From Candidatus Hydrogenedentota bacterium (GTDB taxonomy: Bacteria; Hydrogenedentota; Hydrogenedentia; Hydrogenedentales; SLHB01): a stretch of DNA of 63,468 bases. Within the stretch, counting starts at the first letter, position 1, and each line of letters begins with the position of its first letter. The DNA lies in contig JADLGB010000260.1 of NCBI GenBank assembly GCA_020849535.1, positions 1-63,468 on the forward strand, given 5' to 3'. Positions 40,515-49,921 of this stretch are shown here, piece by piece. The position numbers were made by a program, and so were the translations under genes. Under the pieces are notes generated by a model, which did not search any database, was not told where the DNA came from, and was given only the letters and a program-made list of their open reading frames with translations.

Positions 40515-42980
40515 CTATTCTTCCCACGTGGGGACGATGCCGAGGTAGATCGGATCTGCGTCCAGGTAATAGACTTCAAGCTCCCACATGGCATACCCGG
40601 GACCTGGATCGAAAAGGTAGACCTCCGCCGTGTAGCCATTATCCTGGGTAGGCTGCGTGAGCACGAAGGGATGAATTGCACCTGAGCGGATGTCTTTGAC
40701 AACCACTGTGCCGGCCTTCGCAGGGAGCGCTGCGGCAAACGTGGCCTCATCTGAGTGAATCGGGTCCGCCATGACATGTTCGATCGTCAGTTTGTCGCCC
40801 TGGATTCGCAAGATGTCTTTCCCGTCGACCATGCCCTGCCAGTGCAGCACTTTCAACGCCGTATCGGCGTGCTCCTGCAAGATGCGCGCGTCCTGCGCCT
40901 GATGTTTGGCGATGAGCGCGGACACCTTCTCTTCATCCGGCGCCGCGGCTAGGCGGCGTTGAGCTACCTCCCGATCAAGCATCATGATCTGCATGTTGCT
41001 GAGGAGTTGGTCGATTCCATAGAGCTTATAGGCGAAACCGGGGGCGGCGCGGAATTCCGTGGCGGCATGCCGCAGGTTGCCATATGTCATCGACAGCGCC
41101 TTCTCGGTCTCCGGTCCGGGCGCTGCAGCATAGCCGAAGTAGGCAAAACAGGCCTTCGTATAGGCAATATTCGTCGCGATAAGTAACCGCGCCAGTTCGA
41201 GCGAATCACCCACCTGCCGGGCAACTTCACGGTCGTCAAAATCCGATGCTGCCGTGCGGCCGAGCGACCGCATGTTCTCCGCTTGTCCAAGACCTTTGTC
41301 CAGATACTTGAGGGCCTCATCGATGCGACCTTTGCACGGGGTATAGATGGTGTCGTGCAACCAGTTCACGTGGGCCTTGCCCCTGTCGATCTCGGGGAAT
41401 CCTCGCACGGGGAAAGTGGTGAGCCGTAATTGCGGCAAGGTATTCCATTCGATGGCTTCCGCTACGGGTTTGATGTAGAGGCCATTCTTGTAAGCCTCGC
41501 CGGAGAGCATAATCACTTCGCCCATGATCCTGGCGGTCTTCTTGCCAAAATGGATCGAAGCAAAGTCCTCGGCGATCACGCGCGGATCCTCCAGCGGATC
41601 CCAGGACATGCGGAACGCCGTGTACGCCGTCAATTCGTTTGACCACCATCCGTCGTCCTTCGGGATGTTCATCTGCGAACCGGCGATATTGCTCTGCTTG
41701 TCGCGCCAGATCTGGTCGAGCCCTTCGCGAAAATAGAGACCGGGATACGTCGGAAAGATATTCGTGCTTCCGTCCTCGTGGTAGTTCATCGGAGCGAGCA
41801 GCACGAGCATCTTGTGCGGTGTGAGGTTGAAGGTGGCGTTAATCGGCTGGTAGAACCACCGGTCGCCGCGCGTAAGGTATGGCGAAAGGAACAGATTCTC
41901 TACTGGCACCTCGTCTGTGAAGATGGCCTTATAGACGTCCGGGTTGGAGTGCTGCTCTGTCGCGTTCGTCACCCATGTGCGGTGGTAATAGAGTTTTCCG
42001 AACTCACCCACCACCACTTCGTGCATCTTCTTCACGAAAGTCTGATAGCGGCGCTCGAGCGGCCAATCCCCGACCTCGGGCTCATGCATCACATCGTACG
42101 GTTTCAACGGCTCCAGCACGCGCGTCAGTTCGCCCGTGCGAATGCGGATTCCATCGAGTTCCGGCAACGCCTTGAGTAGTCCGCGGTACTTGTCCTGGAG
42201 CATGTTCCACAGCGCCGGGTCGGCGGGCGAGAGCGTGGCCCCGTATTTCGCGAGCACATCGGGATGATAGGAAAACTCGTCCGCGTCGGTGAAGAACTTC
42301 ATATGCAGGCCGTGGGCGTACTCGATGAGCCTGCGCGCCTCAACGCGATTCTCTTCGTTTTGGGAACGCAATGGTTCGGCTTCCCACGGCACAAGGGCGT
42401 TGCTATTCGGATACGAGACCCAATTCGCGGTATAGCGAAGCGAGGCATTCATGTCCTCGATCGAAGTTCCTCCGCCTGACCGCACGTAGAACGCGGGCTC
42501 GCGCCGGACATCGAGTTCGGGCACGGCGTGCGCCACGCGGACGCGATCCCAGAGCCAGTAGACTCCGTAAACTTCACCTGCCGGTCCGCCCCCGGAAACA
42601 ACCAAGGCCCTGCGTCCTTCGGATTTCACGGGTCGAATCTCGAACCCTTCCGGATTCGGAATCTCCGCGAGACGCACCGCGCCGCCGGCCACAAAGGACG
42701 CGGTCAGCCCGTTGCGAGATGGATTGCCCACGGCAATTACGTTGCCGCCCGGGTCGGCCGCATCGTGGTGGACCGTCACGCTTGCCCCAACCTTTTCCAA
42801 GGCGGCCTGCAAGTCGGCAACCGCAAGGGCCAATCCGCTCTCCGGCTGTGGCGTTTCGCCAAGGATGACGTGCCAAGACTCCGCGAATGCGGGCGAGATG
42901 CCGGCCCACGCGAGACTGAGTAGTGCGAGCAGCATGCAGAACCCGCCAATTCGCCCGATGTGCAGCCGCTTCTGAAGCAT
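40515..42980 (-). CDS. Exported GH67-like glycoside hydrolase
   Basis: An 821-residue secreted protein. The start at 42980 (MLQKRLHIGR) has GGAGGGG seven bases upstream and gives a signal peptide (LLALLSLAWAGISPAFAES). Residues 30-150 are the GH67/GH20b N-terminal domain, with the typical GEVYGVYWLWDRV. The TIM barrel starts near FYVRSGGGTSIEDMNAS, with RRLIEYAHGLHMKFFTDADE and IRIRTGEL. The C-terminal helical part has NELTAYTAFRMSWDPLED...FASIHFG, which mirrors GH67 alpha-glucuronidases. The catalytic acids cannot be fixed by eye, so the alpha-glucuronidase activity is a guess. It is divergent from an acetyltransferase gene. Confidence 0.7.
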   Translation of the reverse strand: MLQKRLHIGRIGGFCMLLALLSLAWAGISPAFAESWHVILGETPQPESGLALAVADLQAALEKVGASVTVHHDAADPGGNVIAVGNPSRNGLTASFVAGGAVRLAEIPNPEGFEIRPVKSEGRRALVVSGGGPAGEVYGVYWLWDRVRVAHAVPELDVRREPAFYVRSGGGTSIEDMNASLRYTANWVSYPNSNALVPWEAEPLRSQNEENRVEARRLIEYAHGLHMKFFTDADEFSYHPDVLAKYGATLSPADPALWNMLQDKYRGLLKALPELDGIRIRTGELTRVLEPLKPYDVMHEPEVGDWPLERRYQTFVKKMHEVVVGEFGKLYYHRTWVTNATEQHSNPDVYKAIFTDEVPVENLFLSPYLTRGDRWFYQPINATFNLTPHKMLVLLAPMNYHEDGSTNIFPTYPGLYFREGLDQIWRDKQSNIAGSQMNIPKDDGWWSNELTAYTAFRMSWDPLEDPRVIAEDFASIHFGKKTARIMGEVIMLSGEAYKNGLYIKPVAEAIEWNTLPQLRLTTFPVRGFPEIDRGKAHVNWLHDTIYTPCKGRIDEALKYLDKGLGQAENMRSLGRTAASDFDDREVARQVGDSLELARLLIATNIAYTKACFAYFGYAAAPGPETEKALSMTYGNLRHAATEFRAAPGFAYKLYGIDQLLSNMQIMMLDREVAQRRLAAAPDEEKVSALIAKHQAQDARILQEHADTALKVLHWQGMVDGKDILRIQGDKLTIEHVMADPIHSDEATFAAALPAKAGTVVVKDIRSGAIHPFVLTQPTQDNGYTAEVYLFDPGPGYAMWELEVYYLDADPIYLGIVPTWEE

Positions 42981-43097
42981 AATAGGCCCCTCCATCTTGC
43001 TGAGATCATCGGCAAGAACATCCTTCGATACGAACACACTATCATGGACCTGCCTCGTGCGCATATGGTAATGTCCAACGGGGGAGAAGCTCAGACG

Positions 43098-43625
43098 ATG
43101 AAGAAGACCGCACAAGCCGCTATTCGGCCAGAAAAGGCCGAGGACATTGCGGCTGTATTCGCCGTCAATCAGCAGGCGTTCAAGCGCCAGGAGGAAGCCC
43201 GGCTGGTGGACGTCCTGCGCGCGCAGGTCAGTCCCTTGCTGTCGCTGGTGGCGGTCGTGGACAAGGCGGTCGTTGGGCACATTCTTTTCAGCCCGGTCCA
43301 TGTTGAGAACGCACGGCGCGCGCCTCAATTGATGCTGGGACTTGCCCCCATGGCTGTGCTGCCTGAGTACCAGAGGAAGGGTATCGGCTCGCTGTTGGTT
43401 CGGCGAGGACTGGACGCGTGCCGAGCCGCGGGGAGTGGCGCGGTGGTTGTGCTTGGCCATCCGGGATACTACCCCCGCTTCGGATTTGTGCCCGCCGTTC
43501 AATTCAATCTGCGCTGCGAGTATCCCGTGCCCGACAACGTGTTCATGGCGATTGAACTTATGCCCTGCTCGCTGGACGGTTGCCAAGGGATCGTGAAGTA
43601 TCATCCCGCCTTCGCGGGAGTGTGA
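43098..43625 (+). CDS. GNAT-family N-acetyltransferase
   Basis: A 175-residue acetyl-CoA-dependent acyltransferase. The start at 43098 (MKKTAQAAIRPEKAED) follows GGGGAG 11 bases upstream; a longer open frame overlaps the divergent gene. The acetyl-CoA pyrophosphate loop is YQRKGIGSLLVRRGLDACRA (Q/R-x-x-G-x-G/A), preceded by LGLAPMAVLPE, and VVVLGHPGYYPRFGFVPA is the common C-terminal motif of the YhbS-like subgroup. The target is unknown. It is transcribed away from the GH67-like gene. Confidence 0.9.
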   Translation: MKKTAQAAIRPEKAEDIAAVFAVNQQAFKRQEEARLVDVLRAQVSPLLSLVAVVDKAVVGHILFSPVHVENARRAPQLMLGLAPMAVLPEYQRKGIGSLLVRRGLDACRAAGSGAVVVLGHPGYYPRFGFVPAVQFNLRCEYPVPDNVFMAIELMPCSLDGCQGIVKYHPAFAGV

Positions 43626-43663
43626 TGCGCAAACCGTGCTGGATGGTTGAGACCTGGGGCTAC

Positions 43664-43750
43664 ACATCCCCCTCGGCCCTGCGGGAATTTGTTTCTATGC
43701 AACACTAGTGTTGCACACGTCCCCCTTTGAAGGGGGTGCAGGGGGATGTT
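43664..43750. repeat. Palindromic element with ACATCCCCC-type ends, copy 2
   Basis: Begins ACATCCCCCTCGG (43664-43676) and ends GGGGGATGTT (43741-43750). Inside it are the same CCCCCTTTGAAGGGGG core as at 29752-29935 and a perfect 16-bp palindrome GCAACACTAGTGTTGC (43699-43714). The downstream phrase CTTCTCTTCTCTTC is also shared with copy 1. It lies between convergent gene ends. Confidence 0.7.
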
Positions 43751-43774
43751 CTTCTCTTCTCTTCCGTTCTCTTC

Positions 43775-44785
43775 TCACTGCACTGGCTGCTGGAGATCGG
43801 ATGATTGCCCGGCGATGCGCCCCACGAACTCCAGGACCTCTCGCTCGACTTGCTCGTGATCGTAGTCCCAGTAAATGTGGTGGTTCGATCGCGGCAGCCA
43901 GACCAGCATCTTGTCTTCGCTGGCCATGGCGTTGAACGCGCGTTCCGCGGCGGCGGGAGATGCGGCCACGTCGCCTCGCGAATGCAGCATGAGCACCGGG
44001 CACGTCACATTGTCCAACACGGAGGCTTCATTCACACGACGGCCCAGATCATTCAGCATAAGCCCCGCGTGCGTGGGCAGCCACGTGTAGCACACAATAG
44101 AGTCCTTGGCGGAGCGGTCATTGACTTGCAGGAACAGGTCGCCCTTGTAAACCCACCGCACGAGATGGCTGCCAATGACGGTCCATTTCTCGGGCCGCAG
44201 TCCGTAGTACCAGTGGTGGGTCACACCAAAATAGGCTCCGCCGAGCACGAGACCATCGACCGGCACCTGGGCCGCCGTGATGGTACTGAGCGCGGAGCCC
44301 ATCGAATGGCCGATCAGGATCACGTGCTCATGCTTCTCTGCGAGGGCTTCTGTTTCTGTTACGACAGCGTGCACCAATGTATCCGTAGATACATTCTCCA
44401 TGTCTTTGGGACTTGTCCCATGACCCGGCAGTAACAAGACCCGCACGCGCCAGCCCTTCTCCGCGAGCAGGTCTGGGAGCTGATTGAAATTGTTGCCACA
44501 ACCCGCATACCCATGCACAAACAAGGCGGCGTTGGGCGAATCCACGGGCCCGAGGCCGCGAGGTTCCGCGCCCAGCATGATGCCAGTGGTCTCATCGCGC
44601 GGCGTTCGTTCATCTTCGCGCTCGACCCACCATGCGGTGCACGCACGGTATCCGCCCCAGAACCCAAAGGCGAGCGCGGCGCATACGACCGGAACGCGCC
44701 AGCGTTGGAGCAGGCCGCGCCTCCGTAACTTCGAGGGAGCAATTGATTGGCCGCTGGGCTCTGCTGTGCTCGCGATCGTGCTCAT
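43775..44785 (-). CDS. Membrane-anchored alpha/beta-hydrolase
   Basis: A 336-residue protein with an N-terminal transmembrane anchor (VPVVCAALAFGFWGGYRACT near 31-50) and a periplasmic alpha/beta-hydrolase domain. The oxyanion start FVHGYAGCGNNF, the nucleophile elbow LIGHSMGSAL (Ser), the acid MLHSRGDVAASP (Asp) and the base NHHIYWD (His) are all present, so it should be active. It resembles monoacylglycerol lipases and carboxylesterases. It starts 15 bases past the stop of the acyl-CoA synthetase fusion gene and is the last gene of the MarR cluster. A lipid substrate is likely from that context (inference). Confidence 0.9.
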   Translation of the reverse strand: MSTIASTAEPSGQSIAPSKLRRRGLLQRWRVPVVCAALAFGFWGGYRACTAWWVEREDERTPRDETTGIMLGAEPRGLGPVDSPNAALFVHGYAGCGNNFNQLPDLLAEKGWRVRVLLLPGHGTSPKDMENVSTDTLVHAVVTETEALAEKHEHVILIGHSMGSALSTITAAQVPVDGLVLGGAYFGVTHHWYYGLRPEKWTVIGSHLVRWVYKGDLFLQVNDRSAKDSIVCYTWLPTHAGLMLNDLGRRVNEASVLDNVTCPVLMLHSRGDVAASPAAAERAFNAMASEDKMLVWLPRSNHHIYWDYDHEQVEREVLEFVGRIAGQSSDLQQPVQ

Positions 44786-44800
44786 CACCTGGCGGCCTTC

Positions 44801-47800
44801 TTACTCGCCCACGTCCAATTCCTTGGCGAGAGTCTTGATTCTCTTGAGGTCCATCTTGCCGGTGCCGAGCACGGGGATCTCGGTGATGCGATAAAAGGAT
44901 GTCGCTTTGGGCCGCCACAGGTTGGGCAGCTCGGAGTTCTTGAGGCGATCGACAAGAGTCTCTAGTTCGCCGTCCATCAAGGTGTGCAACACGACCAGGC
45001 GCTCGCCTTTCTGTTCATCGGGCACGCTGGTCACCGCGAAGGTCTGCTCATGCAAGTCCAACAGGTGATGCAAGGTCTCTTCCACCTTCGTGTGCGGCAC
45101 CATTTCACCACCGATCTTGCTGAAGCGCGCCAGGCGATCCGTGATCGTAATGAAACCATCCTCGTCAATCGAGGCGATATCGCCGGTATTGTACCAACCG
45201 TCCTTCAGGACTTCTGCGGTCTTCTCGGGTTTGCCCAAATACCCTTTCATAATGTTGGGGCCTTTGACCCACAACACGCCCGCTTCGCCCACTGGAAGCC
45301 GCTCGCCAGTGTCGGGGTCTGCAATCTTCGCACTGACGCCCGGCAATGGCTGGCCGATCGTGCCGTGCCGCGTGCCGACTTGGTAGAAGCCCGGGCCGCG
45401 AAAGTCGGGGATGTTGATCGACACGGCGGGCGCGCACTCCGTGGTGCCGTAGCCTTCGAGCGGCTCGACGCCGAACTTCGCACGGAACGCCTCGCGCACA
45501 CGCGTGGGCAGCTTCTCCGCGCCGGTCACGACGTATTCGAGACTGCTGAACTCCTCCGGAAGGCAGCGGCGGATGAAGCCCTGCAGGAAGGTGGGCGTCG
45601 CGATGAGGAAACGGGGCTGGTACTTGTACACCAACTGTCCGATGATCTTCGCATCGAGCGGATTGGGATGGTACGCGACAAAGAACCCGCGCCACAGTGG
45701 AAGCCACAACGTGCCCATGAATCCAAACGAATGGAAGAACGGCAGGATCCCCATCATGCCGTCGCCCGCTTCGTTCGGAAAGACTTGCGCGATCGCTTCC
45801 ACGTTGGCGAGGATGTTCTTGTGCGTCAACATCACCCCCTTGGGATCGCCCTCGCTGCCACTTGAGAAGATGATCGTGCAGATGTCTTCTTCCGTGCGTC
45901 CCGCACGGGAACCCAGCAAACGCTCGACCACGGGCACGGGGGAGAACAAGGCCAGCATCATCGCCACCAGCCGGTCGAACGCGGTGATCGTCTTCTTCAC
46001 ATCCTCGAGGTAGATGGCCGTGCCGGGAACCTCGACCGGAAACCGCTCCAGGAATTCGCGCGACGTGAGCACGTGCGCGATCCCGCACTGGCGCGCCGCC
46101 GACGCGATGGATTCCGCGGATGCCGTGTAGTTGAGGTTCACCGGAATCTTGCCCATGAACTGCATGGCGATGTTGGCAACCGCTCCCCCCACGGACTGCG
46201 GCAACAGCAACCCCGTCATCTCTTCAGGGCCCAGCAGGGACTTCAATTTGCGTCCCATGGCAATCGCACCCACGTAGGTTTTGAAGTACGAGAGCTTGGG
46301 CGTGCGCCCATCGCCAATCGCCATCATGAAGGGACGCCTACGCACGGTGCGTACGAAACTGCGGTGCACCAACGGATGGTCAAGCTCGCGATGCATGTAG
46401 GCTTCGGTGCCGAGCTCCCGGATAGCCGTACGTACCGCGGTGGACTCGCTGTCATGCGGCATGGGTTTTCCAAAGCACACGCCGATAGGATATGGAATCC
46501 GGCGGGGACGCTTGAAGAAGAAACGCCCGTCCGCGAAGCTGAAAATACTGCCCCAGAGTTGATCCAGGAATACCGGAATGATGGGCGCTTCCACATCTTT
46601 CATGATTCGTTCGAAGCCCTGGCGGAAGGGAAGCATCTGTCCGGTGCGCGAGATCTGTCCCTCCGCGAAGATACACACGAGTTCGCCGTTCTGAATCGCT
46701 TCCGTGGCGGTGCGCAGAGATTGGACCAGCTCGCGCGGCCCGCCCATCGGCGAGATCGGAATGGCGTTCATCATCTTCGCGATGGGCCGGACCCAACGCA
46801 TCTGATAGATTTCACCCGACATGATGAAGCGTACAGGCCGATCGAGTGCGGCCGTGATCACGAGCGCGTCGATGAAGGAGACATGATTGACAATCAGCAA
46901 CGCGCCGCCATCTGCAGGCACATTCTCGCGCCCGAAAATGCGGAGCCGGTAAATCGTATTCGAGAACACCCACAGCACGGACCGCACCAGAATTACCGGG
47001 ACCATCGCGCAGGCCACGCCAAGCACGGCCAGGGTCAGCAGACCGGTCAGAATGAAAACGCCGCTGCTGCCGATTCCGATGTTCGGTACCAGCAGATAGA
47101 CACCGCCGCCAAGCAGGATGCCCACCCAGGTGAGCATGTTGGTCGTGGCGAGAATGCTGCCCCGGATTTCCTTGGGGCTGCGCTGCTGAAGGCCCGCAGC
47201 CAGCGGCACATCAAACATGCCGCCGCCCATACCGACGAGGAAGAGCATCGCCGACGCCGTAACATACGAAACCCCTAGCCAAGGCATGAGAATGCAGCTC
47301 ACTGCGAGGGTCCCGGCGCCCAAGGGGACAAGGCCCAACTCGATCTTGCCGCGCGACGCGTAACCGGCCGCAAACGAACCCGCGCCAATACCGAGTGAAA
47401 GTACCGCGTTCATGACACCCGTTTGGCTTTCGCTGAGGCCGAGGACCTCCTTTCCACCAAAGTCCATCAACGCGGAGAAGAGCAGCGCACCCGCGAACCA
47501 GAAATAGGAGTACCCGAAGGCGATCATCTTCAGCCAGCGGTCGTTCCAAATCACCGCGAAATCACGGCCCATGCCTGCCCACGGATTGAATGTAATTCGG
47601 CGTTGAGGATTGGCCGGCGGCGCGTCACTGATGCCCCACGAGGTCATTACGCCCACGCAGGAGAGCCCGGTCAATACGATCCCCGCCCAGTACAGCTTGC
47701 CACTTCCGATCCCTACCAGCGCTTCATACAGGTAACCGGCAGATACCATGCCCGCGATGACCGAGATCATCGTGGTCATCTGGATGATGCCGTTCGCCCA

Positions 47801-48253
47801 GGAAAGGCGCGCTTCGGGGAGAGTCTCCGGCAGGAGGCCGTACTTCGCCGGTCCAAACATTGCGGATTGCGCCGACATCAGGAACATGACGCCCCAGAGA
47901 AACATCGGCTCGTGAAAGTAGAAGCCAACGGCGCCTACGAGCATGATGGTGACTTCGAGGTATTTCGTCCACACGGCCACCCGCTTCTTGCTGAATCGGT
48001 CGGCGAGCGAACCGAACAGACCCGGCAACAGAATGAATGGCAGAGCCATCACGACTGAGGATATGGCCGTGATGTGTCCTCGACCCGCCTCGGTTTCCTG
48101 TGCCGCAAGCGCGCCTGCCAGCGCGTAGACCAGCATGTAGCGGTACATGTTGTCATTGAACGCGCCCTGGAACTGGGTCACCACCAGCGACCAGAAACCG
48201 CGCGCACTGTATGCGTTTCGTCCGGAATCCTGTTCCGGGACCGGAGTATCCAT
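44801..48253 (-). CDS. MFS / PlsC acyltransferase / AMP-binding synthetase fusion (Aas-LplT-like)
   Basis: An 1150-residue protein with three domains. Residues 1-410 form a twelve-helix LplT-like MFS domain (FWSLVVTQFQGAFNDNMYRY). Residues 430-640 are a PlsC-type acyltransferase with NHVSFID (H-x4-D) and FAEGQISRTG. Residues 650-1150 form the AMP-forming acyl-CoA/ACP synthetase with IIFSSGSEGDPKGVMLTHKN, GYGTTECAPAVS and YNTGDIASIDEDGF, RLARFSKIGGEMV. In enterobacteria LplT and Aas are separate or a two-domain protein that re-acylates lysophospholipids; here transport, ligation and transfer are in one chain. The start at 48253 is preceded by GGGAG. It is downstream of marR with an 85-base gap, so may be regulated by it. 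Confidence 0.93.
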   Translation of the reverse strand: MDTPVPEQDSGRNAYSARGFWSLVVTQFQGAFNDNMYRYMLVYALAGALAAQETEAGRGHITAISSVVMALPFILLPGLFGSLADRFSKKRVAVWTKYLEVTIMLVGAVGFYFHEPMFLWGVMFLMSAQSAMFGPAKYGLLPETLPEARLSWANGIIQMTTMISVIAGMVSAGYLYEALVGIGSGKLYWAGIVLTGLSCVGVMTSWGISDAPPANPQRRITFNPWAGMGRDFAVIWNDRWLKMIAFGYSYFWFAGALLFSALMDFGGKEVLGLSESQTGVMNAVLSLGIGAGSFAAGYASRGKIELGLVPLGAGTLAVSCILMPWLGVSYVTASAMLFLVGMGGGMFDVPLAAGLQQRSPKEIRGSILATTNMLTWVGILLGGGVYLLVPNIGIGSSGVFILTGLLTLAVLGVACAMVPVILVRSVLWVFSNTIYRLRIFGRENVPADGGALLIVNHVSFIDALVITAALDRPVRFIMSGEIYQMRWVRPIAKMMNAIPISPMGGPRELVQSLRTATEAIQNGELVCIFAEGQISRTGQMLPFRQGFERIMKDVEAPIIPVFLDQLWGSIFSFADGRFFFKRPRRIPYPIGVCFGKPMPHDSESTAVRTAIRELGTEAYMHRELDHPLVHRSFVRTVRRRPFMMAIGDGRTPKLSYFKTYVGAIAMGRKLKSLLGPEEMTGLLLPQSVGGAVANIAMQFMGKIPVNLNYTASAESIASAARQCGIAHVLTSREFLERFPVEVPGTAIYLEDVKKTITAFDRLVAMMLALFSPVPVVERLLGSRAGRTEEDICTIIFSSGSEGDPKGVMLTHKNILANVEAIAQVFPNEAGDGMMGILPFFHSFGFMGTLWLPLWRGFFVAYHPNPLDAKIIGQLVYKYQPRFLIATPTFLQGFIRRCLPEEFSSLEYVVTGAEKLPTRVREAFRAKFGVEPLEGYGTTECAPAVSINIPDFRGPGFYQVGTRHGTIGQPLPGVSAKIADPDTGERLPVGEAGVLWVKGPNIMKGYLGKPEKTAEVLKDGWYNTGDIASIDEDGFITITDRLARFSKIGGEMVPHTKVEETLHHLLDLHEQTFAVTSVPDEQKGERLVVLHTLMDGELETLVDRLKNSELPNLWRPKATSFYRITEIPVLGTGKMDLKRIKTLAKELDVGE

Positions 48254-48338
48254 GAGGTTCGTCTCCCACTGAGCGCCTTTGCAGCGCGGCGCTCGCACCT
48301 TCACCCACCAGTATAATGCTTTTGAATGGGATTCTGCT

Positions 48339-48839
48339 TCATCCAGCTCGCGAATTTCCGACGTCCTCGTCCTGGAGCAACGAGGCCTGGACCCGCACCC
48401 GCTCCAACAAGCGAATCAACTGCCGGCACTCGCGTTCATCCAGTCCATCGAGTGCCTGATGAACGCGCCTGCGGTAATGCGGCTCCACCTCGTCCACCAG
48501 TGCCTTGCCTTTTCCCGTGAGGACGACATGGTAACTGCGGCGGTTGTTGGGGACGTCCTGGCGCTCCACGAGCCCCTTGGCTTCGAGCTTGTCCAGTACC
48601 GAGGTCACACTGGCCCGTGTAACCACAAGGCGCCTTCCGAGATCGGTCTGAGTCACCTGGTGCGGGTTGTATTTGAGCGAAAACAAAACGTTAAACTGGG
48701 CCTCGGTCAGGTCGAACTGCCGGAAGAGATGATCGCCCACACCGGCAAGCACGCTGGCAGTGCGGATGATGTTGAGGACTGTCTCGTGTTGTATGTCTTT
48801 GAAGGGAGCTTCGAGGTTCAGTTCGCGTTCAAGTGACAT
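48339..48839 (-). CDS. MarR-family transcriptional regulator
   Basis: A 166-residue regulator. The winged helix is FDLTEAQFNVLFSLKYNPHQ, then QTDLGRRLVVTRASVTSVLD as recognition helix and LVERQDVPNNRRSYHVVLTG as the wing. Dimer helices flank it. The start at 48839 has AAGGA seven bases upstream. It leads the cluster with the Aas-LplT-like fusion and an alpha/beta-hydrolase, so probably senses a fatty acid or acyl compound and controls lipid handling. The operator is likely the palindrome described at 48866-48897. Confidence 0.93.
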   Translation of the reverse strand: MSLERELNLEAPFKDIQHETVLNIIRTASVLAGVGDHLFRQFDLTEAQFNVLFSLKYNPHQVTQTDLGRRLVVTRASVTSVLDKLEAKGLVERQDVPNNRRSYHVVLTGKGKALVDEVEPHYRRRVHQALDGLDERECRQLIRLLERVRVQASLLQDEDVGNSRAG

Positions 48840-48865
48840 GGCCGAATCCTTTTGTTGATAACTAA

Positions 48866-48897
48866 ATTGTATCATAGATTATCGTTTGATGTCAAAC
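48866..48897 (-). promoter_or_regulatory. marR promoter with overlapping palindromic operator
   Basis: On the minus strand TTGACA (48890-48895), an 18-base spacer and TACAAT (48866-48871). A perfect palindrome GTTTGA-TG-TCAAAC (48884-48897) overlaps the -35, as expected for autoregulation by MarR. Confidence 0.65.
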
Positions 48898-49012
48898 AAA
48901 ATGCTCGTCTCGGCACCTTTTGTCCATAATTGAGCGTAAGTAACTACCTCATAAATATTTACGGCCGTCTTGGATGTACACCGAGTGGCTACAAACGCCC
49001 AGAAAGGCCCCT

Positions 49013-49921
49013 ATGAAAGTCCTCATGAGTGGTGCTTCCGGCCTCATTGGGACTGCCTTCCGCCACATCTTGGAGGCTGATGGGCACAAAGTCTACTGCC
49101 TTGTGCGAGGTGAACCGGTAGCGGCAAGGCAGGTTCACTGGGCTCCCGACTCAGGCCGACTAGACCCTGCCGCGCTGGACGGTCTCGACGTGCTGGTCCA
49201 TCTCTCCGGCGAGCCCGTCATGGGACTTCGCTGGAACACCGCAAAGAAGAGGGCCATCCGCGACAGCCGTGTGCTGAGCACGACGCTACTCTGTGACGCG
49301 CTGTCTAAGGTGCCGAATCCGCCCAAGGTATGGTTGTGCGCCTCGGCGATTGGGTATTACGGAAGCCGTGGCGACGAGCCTCTGGACGAATCCAGCGCGG
49401 CTGGCACTGGCTTTTTGTCGGATGTGTGTCAGGAGTGGGAGGCCGCCACCGACCCTGCCCGCAAGCGAGGGGTCCGCGTGGTGAACCTGCGCTTCGGGGT
49501 GGTGCTGAGTCCGCAGGGCGGCGCCTTGAAGGCGATGCTGACTCCGTTTCGCATGGGCCTTGGCGGTGTCCAGGGTGACGGCAGACAGTACATGAGTTGG
49601 ATAACCCTTCGGGATGCGGGCGAGGCGTTCATGCATCTACTGTCCACGGAAAACGTGGAGGGGCCGGTGAACCTGGTCTCCCCGACACCCGTGACCAATC
49701 GCGAGTTCGCCAGAATCCTCGGGAAGGTTCTGCGGCGGCCCGCAGTGCTTCCGCTCCCTGCCTTTGCCGTGCGGCTGGCAATGGGTGAGATGGCGGACGA
49801 GACGGTGTTGGCGAGCGCGCGCGTGCACCCGAAGCGGCTGCTCGAATCGGGTTTCAGTTTCGCTCACCCTGACCTGGAAATGGCTCTGCAAGCAATCCTC
49901 TACCCCGTCGGATCCGACTGA
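49013..49921 (+). CDS. TIGR01777-family NAD-dependent epimerase-like protein
   Basis: A 302-residue short-chain dehydrogenase-like protein. The start at 49013 (MKVLMSGASGLIGTAF) follows AAAGG six bases upstream and has the nucleotide-binding GASGLIG. The motifs LDVLVHLSGEPVMGLRW, ASAIGYYGSRGDEPLDESS and the last VNLVSPTPVTNREFARILGK mark the TIGR01777/YfcH family, whose role is unknown (cell division related in some). The C-terminal residues (YPVGSD) are encoded within a GATC-rich repeat at 49907-49941. Alone in its transcription unit. Confidence 0.93.
   Translation: MKVLMSGASGLIGTAFRHILEADGHKVYCLVRGEPVAARQVHWAPDSGRLDPAALDGLDVLVHLSGEPVMGLRWNTAKKRAIRDSRVLSTTLLCDALSKVPNPPKVWLCASAIGYYGSRGDEPLDESSAAGTGFLSDVCQEWEAATDPARKRGVRVVNLRFGVVLSPQGGALKAMLTPFRMGLGGVQGDGRQYMSWITLRDAGEAFMHLLSTENVEGPVNLVSPTPVTNREFARILGKVLRRPAVLPLPAFAVRLAMGEMADETVLASARVHPKRLLESGFSFAHPDLEMALQAILYPVGSD

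Noticed and set aside
46073..47278. Plus-strand open frame of 401 codons opposite the MFS/PlsC/synthetase fusion
   Set aside because: Shadow of a clearly functional gene; H/R-rich, no motif.
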